DNA of 64,000 nucleotides from positions 1 through 64,000 of the forward strand of contig NZ_FNIZ01000005.1 of NCBI RefSeq assembly GCF_900104185.1, given 5' to 3'. The notes under the pieces are model-generated. The model was given only the letters and a program-made list of their open reading frames with translations. It was not told the origin of the DNA and did not search any database. The first letter of the stretch is position 1. Each line of letters starts with the position of its first letter. Position numbers and translations under genes: made by a program. This document shows positions 15,486 through 24,245 of this stretch, piece by piece. The DNA is from Halobacillus aidingensis. GTDB lineage: Bacteria > Bacillota > Bacilli > Bacillales > Halobacillaceae.

Positions 15486-17396
15486 TTATTTCAATAGTCT
15501 GAGCCCATTCAATATCACAAGAATCGTACTCCCTTCGTGTCCGATAACACCTAAAGGAAGATCAAGAATTTGTAAAAAGTTGCTCACAATCAAAAGCATG
15601 ATCACGATAATGGAAAAAATAATGTTCTGTTTGATGATTTTGTTCATTTTCTGGGAAACTTGAATCGCTTCACCAATCTTCGGGAGGTCATTTTTCATTA
15701 AGACCACATCGGCAGTTTCTAACGCGACATCTGTACCTTCGCCCATCGCGACACCGACATCAGCTTCTGCAAGCGCCGGCGCATCATTGATTCCATCCCC
15801 GACCATAGCGACATGAGAGAAATGGTCTTTTAAGGTTTTGATTTCCTGGAGTTTTTGGTCAGGCATACACTCAGCGATATAGTTATCCATTCCCACTTCT
15901 TCAGCAATGGCTTTTGCTGTGCGATCATTGTCACCTGTCAACATAATGGTGTAAATACCATGCGCTCTTAAGGTTGAAATTGCTGCCTTTGCTTCTTTTC
16001 GGACCGTATCTTTCAGGGCGAAGAGTGCGACGATTTTTTCATTTTCTGAAACGAAAATTACGGTCTTCCCTTCTGATGCCAGGACTTCTGCGTAGTTATC
16101 TTTATAAGCCGTTGCTTCTTCTTTTCCGACGAAATCGGCTTTTCCGACTTTCCACTCCTTGTTCTTATAATGCCCACTTACCCCCATGCCGCTGTGATCT
16201 TTTACGTTTTCGATCGAAGAAAAAACACAGTCATTTTTTTTCGCATAACTTACAATCGCTTGGGCGAGAGGGTGATTGGATTCATTCTCAATGGAAGAAA
16301 CGATAGAAAGAATGGAACGTTCCCTGCCATTTTCTAATGGAAGGAAATCAGTGACCTCCGGCTCTCCTTTCGTGAGCGTGCCTGTTTTATCAAAGGCGAT
16401 TGCTTTTAGATGAGAAAGGTGTTCGAGGTGGACGCCACCCTTAAACAAGATCCCATGGCGTGCGCCTTTAGATATGGCTGATAACGTTGCAGGCATAATG
16501 GAAGCGACAAGAGCACATGGAGATGCTACAACAAGTAGAATCATCGCCCGGTAAATGGTCTCCATCCACGTCCACCCAAATAGAAAGTGAGGGAGGAATA
16601 ACATCAGGCCTACGACGGCTAATACGATTTTTACATACGTACTTTCGAACCTCTCAATAAACAATTGTGAGGGGGATTTCTCACTTTGAGCGTTTTGAAC
16701 CATGGCAATGATTTTATGAAAAAGCGTTTCATTCGATGGTTTGGTGACCGAGACCACAAGACTACCGTCAATATTCATCGTCCCCGCGAAAACTTCTCCT
16801 GTTTCTCCTTTGCTTACAGGAAGGGATTCTCCTGTTATGGCACTTTCGTTTAAACTGGAGCTCCCCTTCACAATAGTTCCATCTGCAGGGACACGTTCTC
16901 CAGGTTTAATTAATATTTGATCGCTGATTTGAAGTGTTTTTACAGGTACCCATTCATACCCGGCATTTGTAATGAGGAAGGCTTCTTCCGGCTGCAAATG
17001 CATCAATGAAGAGATCTCTTTATGGCTTTTGTTCATCGTGTACGTTTCCAGAGCTCCGCTTAGAGCAAAGATGAAGATGAGGATGGCCCCTTCTGTCCAG
17101 TATCCAATCGAAGCAGAGCCTATAGCGGCTAGGATCATGAGCAATTCTACATTGAGTGATTTTTCTTTTACCGTTTCTTCTAATCCTTCTTTCGCTTTAG
17201 CAAATCCACCAATAAGGAAGGCCGTCACATATAAACTGACATAAAAAGAAGGCGTCCAATGGTGTTCACCATACCACGCTAGTAAGATAAGTAATCCACT
17301 GCTTATGGCTGCGATCAATTCAGCGTGTTCCTTAAGAGATGAAGACGATGGTAATTTCCACCACTTCAAGGAAGGGAAGGTTCGTGATTGATTCAT
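15486..17396 (-). CDS. zosA: P1B-type heavy-metal ATPase, ZosA/CadA-like
   Basis: A 636-residue metal-transporting P-type ATPase with TGES, the metal-site motif VASPCALVAS in a membrane helix, phosphorylation motif DKTGTLTKGEPEV, NHPLAQ (HP locus) and GDGINDAPAL. There is no N-terminal CxxC metal-binding domain. That absence, the length and the SPC motif fit ZosA of B. subtilis, which handles zinc under peroxide stress. A PerR/Fur-type box lies about 70 bases upstream, which supports this. CadA- or PfeT-like function (metal efflux) is the alternative. Start ATG 17396 with AAAGGAG upstream; the extension to 17453 lacks a ribosome-binding site. Confidence 0.82.
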   Translation of the reverse strand: MNQSRTFPSLKWWKLPSSSSLKEHAELIAAISSGLLILLAWYGEHHWTPSFYVSLYVTAFLIGGFAKAKEGLEETVKEKSLNVELLMILAAIGSASIGYWTEGAILIFIFALSGALETYTMNKSHKEISSLMHLQPEEAFLITNAGYEWVPVKTLQISDQILIKPGERVPADGTIVKGSSSLNESAITGESLPVSKGETGEVFAGTMNIDGSLVVSVTKPSNETLFHKIIAMVQNAQSEKSPSQLFIERFESTYVKIVLAVVGLMLFLPHFLFGWTWMETIYRAMILLVVASPCALVASIMPATLSAISKGARHGILFKGGVHLEHLSHLKAIAFDKTGTLTKGEPEVTDFLPLENGRERSILSIVSSIENESNHPLAQAIVSYAKKNDCVFSSIENVKDHSGMGVSGHYKNKEWKVGKADFVGKEEATAYKDNYAEVLASEGKTVIFVSENEKIVALFALKDTVRKEAKAAISTLRAHGIYTIMLTGDNDRTAKAIAEEVGMDNYIAECMPDQKLQEIKTLKDHFSHVAMVGDGINDAPALAEADVGVAMGEGTDVALETADVVLMKNDLPKIGEAIQVSQKMNKIIKQNIIFSIIVIMLLIVSNFLQILDLPLGVIGHEGSTILVILNGLRLLK

Positions 17397-17463
17397 ACAA
17401 TTTTCAACTCCTTTTGTTAATTGAGAATCAAAGTCAATTAATATGGGGAACAAGAGTGTTTAT

Positions 17464-17478
17464 TTATAATAATTTTAA
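17464..17478. promoter_or_regulatory. PerR/Fur-type operator before the metal ATPase
   Basis: TTATAATAATTTTAA matches the 7-1-7 Per box consensus TTATAATNATTATAA at every defined position but one. It lies in the AT-rich promoter region of the leftward zosA-like gene. Confidence 0.65.
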
Positions 17479-17560
17479 TTTAATACATATTATTATCATA
17501 TCATGAAAGGGTGATAATACAAGTGTAAATAATGGAATGGGTAAAAAAGAATCAAGGCAG

Positions 17561-17590
17561 TTGATATTACAGGTGTCAAGTTGCTATATT
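17561..17590 (+). promoter_or_regulatory. Probable promoter of the amino-acid ABC genes
   Basis: TTGATA, 18 bases, TATATT, ending 40 bases before the binding-protein start. The match is moderate. Confidence 0.45.
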
Positions 17591-17629
17591 AGACAGGTGC
17601 AATAAACATATGGAAGGTGGAAATAACGA

Positions 17630-18511
17630 ATGCGCAAAGGTCTTTTATTCATACTTATGCTTATGCTTGCCGGATTCCTCGCTGCTTGTGGTTCAAGTGA
17701 TGAAGGAGAAAGCAGTTCAGATAGCAATGGAAGCGAAGAGGCTTCCGATAGCAAATGGAGTGAAATCCAAGAAAAAGGGGAGATTGTCGTCGGAACTTCC
17801 GGGACGCTTTTCCCAGCTTCTTATTATCCAGAAGACTCTGATGAGATGACTGGATATGACGTAGAAATTATGAGAGAAATAGCGGACCGTCTTGGTCTTG
17901 AATTAAAATTTGAAGAATATGGAGTGGACGGACTGCTTTCTGCCATCAACAGTGGCCGTATTGATGCAGTGATTAACGACATGGAAGTGACGAAAGCTCG
18001 TCAAGAACAGTTTACGTTTAGTGAACCATATAAATATTCTTATTCCACAATGATTGTCCGTGAGTCTGACTTATCCGGAATTGAGAAATTGGAAGACCTC
18101 GAAGGAAAAACACATGGCGGTGGAGCGACTACCGTCTTCTCCCAAATTGCTGAACACTTTGGGGCAGAGACGAAAACTTATGGTAATGTAACCAATGATG
18201 TTTATTTACGCGATGTTGAAGGCGGGAGAACAGATTTCATTATCAATGATTACTACTTGCAGTCCCTTGCATTAAAAGCACTGCCTAATATTGAAGTTCA
18301 ACTACATCCAGACTTGAAGTTCCATCCGACGAACTCAGCCATTGTTATGCCGAATGATGCATCCAAAATGAAAGAGGAAATCGACGCTGTTCTCCAAGAG
18401 ATGCGAGAAGATGGAACCCTTACGAAGCTTTCTGAAGAGTTCTTCGGTGGCAAGGATGCTTCTAAAAAACCAGAAGCGGACATCCGTGAAATCGAAGGTC
18501 TAGAACTGTAA
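17630..18511 (+). CDS. Amino-acid ABC transporter substrate-binding lipoprotein
   Basis: A 293-residue family-3 solute-binding protein anchored by a lipobox (AGFLAAC, lipidated Cys20). A Ser/Glu/Asp-rich linker (about 21-42) precedes the binding domain (GEIVVGTSG, MTGYDVEIMREIADRLGLEL, LLSAINSGRIDAVINDMEVT). The pattern fits polar amino-acid or cystine-type receptors; the ligand cannot be read. ATG at 17630, with GGAAGGTGG upstream. The permease gene follows after 10 bases. No ATPase gene is adjacent. Confidence 0.87.
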   Translation: MRKGLLFILMLMLAGFLAACGSSDEGESSSDSNGSEEASDSKWSEIQEKGEIVVGTSGTLFPASYYPEDSDEMTGYDVEIMREIADRLGLELKFEEYGVDGLLSAINSGRIDAVINDMEVTKARQEQFTFSEPYKYSYSTMIVRESDLSGIEKLEDLEGKTHGGGATTVFSQIAEHFGAETKTYGNVTNDVYLRDVEGGRTDFIINDYYLQSLALKALPNIEVQLHPDLKFHPTNSAIVMPNDASKMKEEIDAVLQEMREDGTLTKLSEEFFGGKDASKKPEADIREIEGLEL

Positions 18512-18521
18512 GGAGATCCTT

Positions 18522-19214
18522 ATGTTAGGTATTGAAATAAACGAAATTCAAATCGAAAAGTTATTTAACGCGGAGCGTGCCTGGGCGAACCTTCCTTTTA
18601 TTCTTGAAGGTGTGCCTTTGACTTTGCTGGTCGCTTTAAGTGGCATGTTGGTAGGACTCGTTCTAGGCTTCTTTTTAGCACTTGCGAGAGGATCGGATCG
18701 TGTCTGGCTTAGATGGCCGGCTCGGTTTTATATTTCATTTATGCGGGGTACGCCGATCCTTGTGTATTTATTCGTTTTGTATTTCGGTCTTCCTGTTGTA
18801 GGAATAAAAATGCCGGCAACCGTAGCTGCGATTATCGGGTTCGGAACAAACAGTGCAGCCTATATTGCAGAAATCAATCGAGCTTCTCTGAACAGTGTTC
18901 CGAATGGTCAATGGGAATCATCCCGCGCGCTGGGATTTACGTATTGGCAGGCGATAAGAAGAATCATCATGCCACAGGCAACTCGAATCGCCATCCCGCC
19001 GCTTGGGAATGTCTTTCTTGATTTACTGAAAGCTACATCACTTGCTGCCATGATCTCAGTACCTGAGATTTTGAACAAAGCACAAATTGCAGCAGGACGA
19101 ACGGTCGATTCGATGACGATGTATATTACAGCAGCCCTCGTGTATTGGCCGCTTACCATGATTTTTTCTGCGCTTCAAGATTACTTGGAGAAGCGTCACA
19201 ACCGATATCTATAA
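18522..19214 (+). CDS. Amino-acid ABC transporter permease (HisM/GlnP type)
   Basis: A 230-residue inner-membrane permease with about five helices. The family signatures are present: FMRGTPILVYLFVLYFGLP, and the ATPase-contacting EAA-type loop around GQWESSRALGFTYWQAIRRI and MPQATRIAIPPLGN. It pairs with the upstream lipoprotein. The expected GlnQ/TcyC-like ATPase is not in the neighbourhood, so the pair must use an ATPase encoded elsewhere. ATG at 18522 with AAGGAGA upstream, and a terminator follows. Confidence 0.87.
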   Translation: MLGIEINEIQIEKLFNAERAWANLPFILEGVPLTLLVALSGMLVGLVLGFFLALARGSDRVWLRWPARFYISFMRGTPILVYLFVLYFGLPVVGIKMPATVAAIIGFGTNSAAYIAEINRASLNSVPNGQWESSRALGFTYWQAIRRIIMPQATRIAIPPLGNVFLDLLKATSLAAMISVPEILNKAQIAAGRTVDSMTMYITAALVYWPLTMIFSALQDYLEKRHNRYL

Positions 19215-19220
19215 ACGATG

Positions 19221-19254
19221 AAGCCAGAGCCGTATAGTCAGCTCTGGCTTTTTT
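19221..19254 (+). terminator. Terminator of the amino-acid ABC operon
   Basis: AAGCCAGAGC / GCTCTGGCTT stem with a ten-base loop and six T after it. Confidence 0.88.
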
Positions 19255-19293
19255 CTATTTTACTAATATTTCGCATCACTCCAACGTGAACAT

Positions 19294-19387
19294 GTACCGG
19301 GTGCGAAATGTAAGTAAGCTCATACCTGGTACCAAGATGATCGATGAATGTACCAGGTACACATAGTTGAAAGTTCGTACCGGGTAC
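19294..19387. repeat. Array of four GTACCNGGTAC-type palindromes
   Basis: Four short palindromes lie in the gap before znuC: GTACCGGGTGC at 19294, TACCTGGTACC at 19323, GTACCAGGTAC at 19350 and GTACCGGGTAC at 19377. Their centres are about 27-29 bases apart. They lie upstream of the Zur-type boxes. They could be an operator cluster or a mini-repeat; no gene lies here. Confidence 0.6.
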
Positions 19388-19460
19388 AGAACTAAAAGGA
19401 TTGAAAAATAGCCTTGATTCGAAAGAGTTCATCCTTTATGATGGACCTTGTGTGTTTAAA

Positions 19461-19475
19461 TCGTAATGATTATCA
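19461..19475. promoter_or_regulatory. Zur-type box upstream of znuC (distal)
   Basis: TCGTAATGATTATCA, preceded by AAA, resembles the Bacillus Zur consensus (TCGTAATNATTACGA). It lies 125 bases before the znuC start. Confidence 0.65.
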
Positions 19476-19518
19476 ATTAACTTATATCCTGAAAAGGGAA
19501 TGCTAGAAAACAGACGTT

Positions 19519-19567
19519 TTTACTTTGACGTACGTATCCATTATAATTTAATTCGTAATGATTATTA
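19519..19567 (+). promoter_or_regulatory. znuC promoter with overlapping Zur-type box
   Basis: TTTACT, 17 bases, TATAAT (19542-19547) forms a promoter. TCGTAATGATTATTA at 19553-19567 covers the expected start of transcription, so a bound repressor would block it. The znuC ribosome-binding site follows at once. Confidence 0.65.
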
Positions 19568-19585
19568 TTTCGAAAGGGATTGACC

Positions 19586-20371
19586 ATGGAAAATCGAACA
19601 ATCGTAAAGTTAGAAAATGTATCTTTTAAATATGATAGAGAATGGGTCGTCAAAGACGTAAACCTGGACATCCAATCTGGCCAGTTCCTCGGTCTTGTCG
19701 GTCCGAATGGGTCAGGGAAATCCACATTGATTAAACTGATGCTGGGGCTTGTTAAACCGGATCAGGGTTCCATTCACTTATTCGGTCAAACCTTAAAACA
19801 ATATCAGGATTGGCAGGAGATTGGATTTGTCTCACAGAAAGCCAACAGTTTCAATTCTGGTTTTCCGGCGACGGTGATTGAAGTCGTGAAGACAGGACTT
19901 GTCTCCCGAATTGGAGCATTTAAATTTTTCAATAAAAAACATAAAGAAAAAGCCTTAGAAGCTTTGAGAGTTGTAGAGATGGAGGAATACGCCTACTCCA
20001 ATATCGGAGAGTTATCTGGAGGACAGCAGCAGCGTGTGTTTATTGCAAGGGCCTTAGTAAGTGATCCATCGTTATTAATCCTAGATGAACCGACGGTCGG
20101 AGTAGATGCCAAGCACGTAACGGAATTTTATGATTTGCTCGGTAAACTGAATCAAGAGCAGGGGATTACCCTTTTGATGGTCACCCACGATATTGGGACG
20201 ATCACAGACCATGCGACACACGTCATTTGTATGAATAAAACGGTCCACTTCCACGGAGCTTCAGAGGAGTATAAGGAGTTTAGTGAAGAGGATCTCAATC
20301 AGCTTTATGGTCATTCCGTCCAGCAGCTGACCCATAATCACGAGCATCATGAGGTGAACCACAATGATTGA
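19586..20371 (+). CDS. znuC: Zinc ABC transporter ATP-binding protein
   Basis: A 261-residue ABC ATPase with Walker A GPNGSGKST, signature LSGGQQQR, Walker B LLILDEP and switch His in MVTHD. It energises metal import with ZnuB and the receptor ZnuA. The C-terminus is His-rich (SVQQLTHNHEHHEVNHND), typical of zinc systems. ATG at 19586 is preferred to TTG at 19580 because AAAGGG lies at proper distance. Its end overlaps znuB by 8 bases. Operators upstream suggest zinc repression through the Zur encoded in the same operon. Confidence 0.9.
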   Translation: MENRTIVKLENVSFKYDREWVVKDVNLDIQSGQFLGLVGPNGSGKSTLIKLMLGLVKPDQGSIHLFGQTLKQYQDWQEIGFVSQKANSFNSGFPATVIEVVKTGLVSRIGAFKFFNKKHKEKALEALRVVEMEEYAYSNIGELSGGQQQRVFIARALVSDPSLLILDEPTVGVDAKHVTEFYDLLGKLNQEQGITLLMVTHDIGTITDHATHVICMNKTVHFHGASEEYKEFSEEDLNQLYGHSVQQLTHNHEHHEVNHND

Positions 20372-21218
20372 TAGTTTTCTGCAATATGAATTTTTACAAA
20401 ACGCCGCTATAACAGGGATCTTAATTGGGATTGTTGCTCCATTATTAGGAGTGTTCATTGTGGTTAGACGCCTTTCGTTGATTGCGGACGCCTTATCCCA
20501 CATCACGTTAACAGGGATTGCCGCAAGCCTGCTGCTTGAAAAAAGAGTGACCGCCGTCAATGACTGGAACCCGATTTATATGGGGATGGTCTTTTCCGTG
20601 TTCGGAGCGATATTGATTGAGCGGCTTCGAAAAGTGTATAAACACTATGAGGAACTTGCCATTCCTATTATTCTTTCTGGAGGAATCGGCGTTGGTGTTA
20701 TTCTCATTTCTCTTGCAGATGGTTTTAATACGGATTTATTTAGTTATTTATTCGGAAGTGTAACAGCCGTCAGCCGTGATAGTATGTGGACAGTACTGGT
20801 GATTACTTCCATTGTCATTCTTATCGTTATTCTGTTTTATAAGGAACTTTTCGTCCTATCCTTTGATGAGGAGCATGCGTCTGTGTCTGGTGTGAATGGA
20901 AGATGGATTCATTTGTTGTTTATCGTCATGGTCGCACTAGTGATTGCATCCTCTATGCAGGTGGTTGGGATTTTACTTGTTTCCGCCTTAATGACCTTAC
21001 CAGTGGCCTCAGCGATCCGTATTGCAAAAAGCTTCAAGCAAACGATTGGTTTATCGATCGCATTTGGAGAAACCTCTGTTCTGGTAGGTCTCATTTCGTC
21101 CTATCATCTCAGTGTACCTCCAGGAGGAACGATTGTAGTGACAGCTATTTTAATTTTGATTATGTCGATTCTTTACAAACGAGTACGAGCTCAACAATGG
21201 ATAAAGGGTGAAGCATAA
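20364..21218 (+). CDS. znuB: Zinc ABC transporter permease
   Basis: A 284-residue ABC-3 family metal permease with about eight hydrophobic helices (LIGIVAPLLGVFIVVRRLSL, ADALSHITLTGIA, and MQVVGILLVSALMTLPVA). It forms the membrane channel for zinc delivered by ZnuA. The start overlaps the end of znuC and the stop overlaps the zur ATG (TAATG), so the three are translationally coupled. Confidence 0.9.
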   Translation: MIDSFLQYEFLQNAAITGILIGIVAPLLGVFIVVRRLSLIADALSHITLTGIAASLLLEKRVTAVNDWNPIYMGMVFSVFGAILIERLRKVYKHYEELAIPIILSGGIGVGVILISLADGFNTDLFSYLFGSVTAVSRDSMWTVLVITSIVILIVILFYKELFVLSFDEEHASVSGVNGRWIHLLFIVMVALVIASSMQVVGILLVSALMTLPVASAIRIAKSFKQTIGLSIAFGETSVLVGLISSYHLSVPPGGTIVVTAILILIMSILYKRVRAQQWIKGEA

Positions 21219-21628
21219 TGAATGTAGAGACAGCTTTGCAGAAGTTGAAGGAGAAGGGATATAAGAGGACAAAGCAGCGTGAACGCATATTAGAAATTTT
21301 TGTAAAACAAGATCAATATATTGCTGCAAAAGAAATTTTAAAAGAGATTCAAAATGATTTCCCGGGTGTCAGTTACGATACGATTTATCGAAATCTCTAT
21401 ATGCTGACAGACGTGGATATTTTAGAAGCTACAGAGCTTGGAGGCGAAAAGCATTTTCGTTTAGGATGTGATACGCATGGCCATCACCATCACTTCATTT
21501 GCACTACATGCGGAAAAACGAAGTCGATCGAGTTCTGCCCAATGGATAGTATCAATGAGAACCTCAATGGATATGATGTCGAAAACCACAAGTTCGAAAT
21601 TTATGGTAAATGTCCACAGTGTCACTGA
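21218..21628 (+). CDS. zur: Zinc uptake regulator Zur (Fur family)
   Basis: A 136-residue Fur-family repressor. The N-terminal winged helix includes YKRTKQRERILEIF and FPGVSYDTIYRNLYML; the C-terminal metal domain has HGHHHHFICTTCGK and CPQCH, giving the two CxxC pairs for structural zinc. Placement as the third gene of znuCB and the operators upstream support Zur rather than Fur or PerR. It would repress its own operon when zinc is sufficient. Confidence 0.9.
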   Translation: MNVETALQKLKEKGYKRTKQRERILEIFVKQDQYIAAKEILKEIQNDFPGVSYDTIYRNLYMLTDVDILEATELGGEKHFRLGCDTHGHHHHFICTTCGKTKSIEFCPMDSINENLNGYDVENHKFEIYGKCPQCH

Positions 21629-21651
21629 TCTATGCACTGGATGGAGAAGGA

Positions 21652-21684
21652 ACCTGCGTTTTTAACGCGGGTATCTTTTTTGTG
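21652..21684 (+). terminator. Terminator after zur
   Basis: ACCTGCGTT / AACGCGGGT stem with a three-base loop followed by ATC and six T. It separates the znuCB-zur unit from znuA. Confidence 0.75.
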
Positions 21685-21694
21685 TGCGGCAAAA

Positions 21695-21737
21695 AGTAAT
21701 GGTTACTGTTTACAAAGTGTAACGGTTACGATATAAT
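21695..21737 (+). promoter_or_regulatory. znuA promoter with duplicated palindromic operator
   Basis: TTTACA (21709-21714), 17 bases, TATAAT (21732-21737). AGTAATGGTTACT lies just upstream of the -35 and GTAACGGTTAC fills the spacer, 24 bases apart. These 5-1-5 palindromes look like variants of the Zur box, so zinc-dependent repression is likely. Confidence 0.65.
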
Positions 21738-21764
21738 CTTTTTGGAAGACGAGGAGGTCGACGA

Positions 21765-22832
21765 ATGAAAAAACTAGCAATCTTATTATCTTTTATACTT
21801 ACCATTCTAGTGGTTACTGCTTGTGGGAATGAAGAGACATCAACCGAGCAGAATAAGGAAACAGCAAATGACGAGAATGGGGAGCTAAATGTTTATACAA
21901 CGGTTTATCCTTTACAATTTTTTACTGAACAAATAGGTGGAGAGACGGTAAATGTACAATCCATTCTGCCTCCCGGTTCAGACGCACACACATATGAGCC
22001 AACGACCAAGGAAATGGTGAAAATGGCGGAAGCGGATCTTTTCATTTACAATGGTGCCGGTTTAGAAGGTTATGCAAAGAAAATTTCTGAATCTATTCAG
22101 CCAGAGGGTGTGGAGATCCTCGAAGCAGCAGGGGATATCGACCTAAAAGAACATGTTCATAACCATGGAGAAGATGCTCAGGAGGGAGAGGATCATGCCC
22201 ATGAAGAGGACAGCCACGGAGAAGATGAGCAAGCAAATGAAGAAGACGCCCACAAAACAGATGAACTTGCCAATGCAGAAGATAATCATGAAGGCCACGA
22301 CCATGGAGAAATGGATCCTCACGTTTGGTTGGATCCCGTTCGAGCGGCACAAATGGCAGAAGGAATCAAAAGTCAGTTGATTAAAATGAATCCAGAACAG
22401 AAAGAGCTTTATGAAGAAAACCATAAAGAATTACAAGCGAAATTGATGGATTTAGATCAGGAGTTTCATAATCGTGTAGAATCAAAAACTAAAAGCAAAG
22501 TCATCGTTTCTCACGCTGCTTATGGTTACTGGGAAGAGGCTTATGGGATTGAGCAGATTGCTGTGTCAGGACTAAGTCCGACAAATGAGCCTTCTCAGAA
22601 AGATCTTGAAAATATCGTTCAAGTCGCCGAGTCAAATGACCTCGAGTATGTAGTCTTCGAGCAGAACATCACTCCGAAAGTTTCAGAAGTGATCCAAAAA
22701 GAAATCGGGGCAGAAGCGCTTCGTTTCCACAACCTGTCTGTTTTAACGGAAGATAATGTGGATAGCGATGAAAATTACTTTACTTTGATGGAACAAAATC
22801 TAGATGTACTGACTCAAGCATTATCAGAATAA
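21765..22832 (+). CDS. znuA: Zinc-binding lipoprotein ZnuA/AdcA-like
   Basis: A 355-residue cluster-9 metal receptor, lipidated at Cys20 (LVVTAC). Zinc ligands are expected in SDAHTYEP, DPHVWLDP and VSHAAYGYW. Between residues about 130 and 190 runs a long His/Asp/Glu-rich loop typical of zinc, not manganese, receptors. It supplies zinc to ZnuBC but has its own promoter and operators downstream of zur. ATG at 21765 with GAGGAGG upstream. Confidence 0.9.
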   Translation: MKKLAILLSFILTILVVTACGNEETSTEQNKETANDENGELNVYTTVYPLQFFTEQIGGETVNVQSILPPGSDAHTYEPTTKEMVKMAEADLFIYNGAGLEGYAKKISESIQPEGVEILEAAGDIDLKEHVHNHGEDAQEGEDHAHEEDSHGEDEQANEEDAHKTDELANAEDNHEGHDHGEMDPHVWLDPVRAAQMAEGIKSQLIKMNPEQKELYEENHKELQAKLMDLDQEFHNRVESKTKSKVIVSHAAYGYWEEAYGIEQIAVSGLSPTNEPSQKDLENIVQVAESNDLEYVVFEQNITPKVSEVIQKEIGAEALRFHNLSVLTEDNVDSDENYFTLMEQNLDVLTQALSE

Positions 22833-22835
22833 ACA

Positions 22836-22868
22836 AAAGCTGCGGACATGATGGCCGCAGCTTTTTTT
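22836..22868 (+). terminator. Terminator of znuA
   Basis: AAAGCTGCGG / CCGCAGCTTT stem and a seven-T run. Confidence 0.88.
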
Positions 22869-22919
22869 CATACATATTCTTTTAGTGGAAGTTTTAGTTT
22901 TTAGGAATCAAGAATTGTA

Positions 22920-24092
22920 TCAAGCGTGCTGTGGTTCTGAAGCACTTGGATCTTTTTTGGAAACGGTAGCTGCAAAAACAATGATTAACAGCGTAACAAT
23001 GACGTAGAAAAACGATAGGTTCGGCCAAAGGTCCAAGAAAAATCCGGACAAGAAAGGTCCTAGAATACTTCCGACACTAAATGCCATTCCGCATAAAATG
23101 TTACCCGCAGGAAGAAGGTCCTTTGGCAGCAAGTCTGTCATAAATGAAATGCCTAAAGAGAACAAAGAACCGACGAATAAACCGCCCAGTGCGAAAGTGG
23201 CGAAAAGAGCGACCACGGAGTTTTCAAACAGAGCAGCGGCAAGGAAGGCAATGATTCCCCCGGCTACCACGGTCAAGATGACTTTTTTTCTTCCAATCCG
23301 ATCACTTAAAGCACCTAAAGGAATTTGAGAAAATAAACTTGCAGCAGCAAAACTCGGAATAATCAAGGATAATAAGTTAACATCATGTCCAATCCTCATC
23401 CCGTATACAGGGAAGATTCCATGAAGGGTCGCTTCTAGAAATCCATAGGCAAGTGGTGGCAAAAAAGCAACCCAGGCCATACGAATGGCTTTGGCAAACC
23501 TTTTGATTGAACTTGTTCCATAGGCTGTGGTATGGTCTTTTTCAGGTGTTTCATTTCTCACCCAGATCATGAATAACCAGACCATTAAACTTAAGAATGA
23601 GGAAATGATGAATGGGACATAGATACCGAAAGATAACAAGTTGGTCATCAACGGTCCAAGTGTAAAGCCTACACTAAAAAACAAGCCGTAATAAGCGATG
23701 CTTCGACCACGGTTGTGTTTTTCAGCTGTGGCTGTGATCCACGTTTGAGTTCCAAAGTGAAGAATTTGGTCACCAATCCCAATGGTGACTCTTAAAATGA
23801 ACCAGAACCATAGCGCCTGCCAGAAGGGAAATAAGGCAAGAGACACTATAACCAGGGCCCCTCCAGCCATAATCATTGGTTTATAACCGACTCGTTGAAG
23901 CGGTCTTTCCATGAATGGAGAGGAAAGTAAAATTCCTATATAAAGCCCAGTTGCATGCAATCCATTGATAGAAGAAGAAATGCCGTTCTGTTCAAGGATG
24001 ACAGCGATCAATGGAAGGAGCATCCCCTGGGAAAATCCTGAAATGGTCACGAGACCTATTAAAATCCAGAATCGTGTTTGTTTGGATACCAT
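22920..24092 (-). CDS. MFS transporter, YfkF-like
   Basis: A 390-residue major facilitator with twelve predicted helices. The cytosolic loop motif LSDRIGRKKVILT lies between helices 8 and 9 and RVGYKPMIMAGG after helix 2. It is probably a drug or metabolite exporter; the substrate is unknown. Its position near yfkJIH and yfkD/yfkC suggests orthology with B. subtilis yfkF. Divergent from the OsmC gene. ATG at 24092 with AAAGGGGGCAG upstream. Confidence 0.78.
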   Translation of the reverse strand: MVSKQTRFWILIGLVTISGFSQGMLLPLIAVILEQNGISSSINGLHATGLYIGILLSSPFMERPLQRVGYKPMIMAGGALVIVSLALFPFWQALWFWFILRVTIGIGDQILHFGTQTWITATAEKHNRGRSIAYYGLFFSVGFTLGPLMTNLLSFGIYVPFIISSFLSLMVWLFMIWVRNETPEKDHTTAYGTSSIKRFAKAIRMAWVAFLPPLAYGFLEATLHGIFPVYGMRIGHDVNLLSLIIPSFAAASLFSQIPLGALSDRIGRKKVILTVVAGGIIAFLAAALFENSVVALFATFALGGLFVGSLFSLGISFMTDLLPKDLLPAGNILCGMAFSVGSILGPFLSGFFLDLWPNLSFFYVIVTLLIIVFAATVSKKDPSASEPQHA

Positions 24093-24245
24093 AAACTGAC
24101 TGCCCCCTTTTTCATACTTCCTTATCGTATAAGAAATCGATAGGAGGGGACAAGTTTTTCTTTCTCATAAGAAGGTTATTTCCTTACTGAAAACGGTTAT
24201 TATAAAACTAAAGGCGCAGCATATTGTCAAAGGAGTGAATGAATC

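Noticed and set aside
19238-19432. 64-codon minus-strand frame before znuC
   Set aside because: It is generated by the GTACCNGGTAC palindrome array and the terminator.
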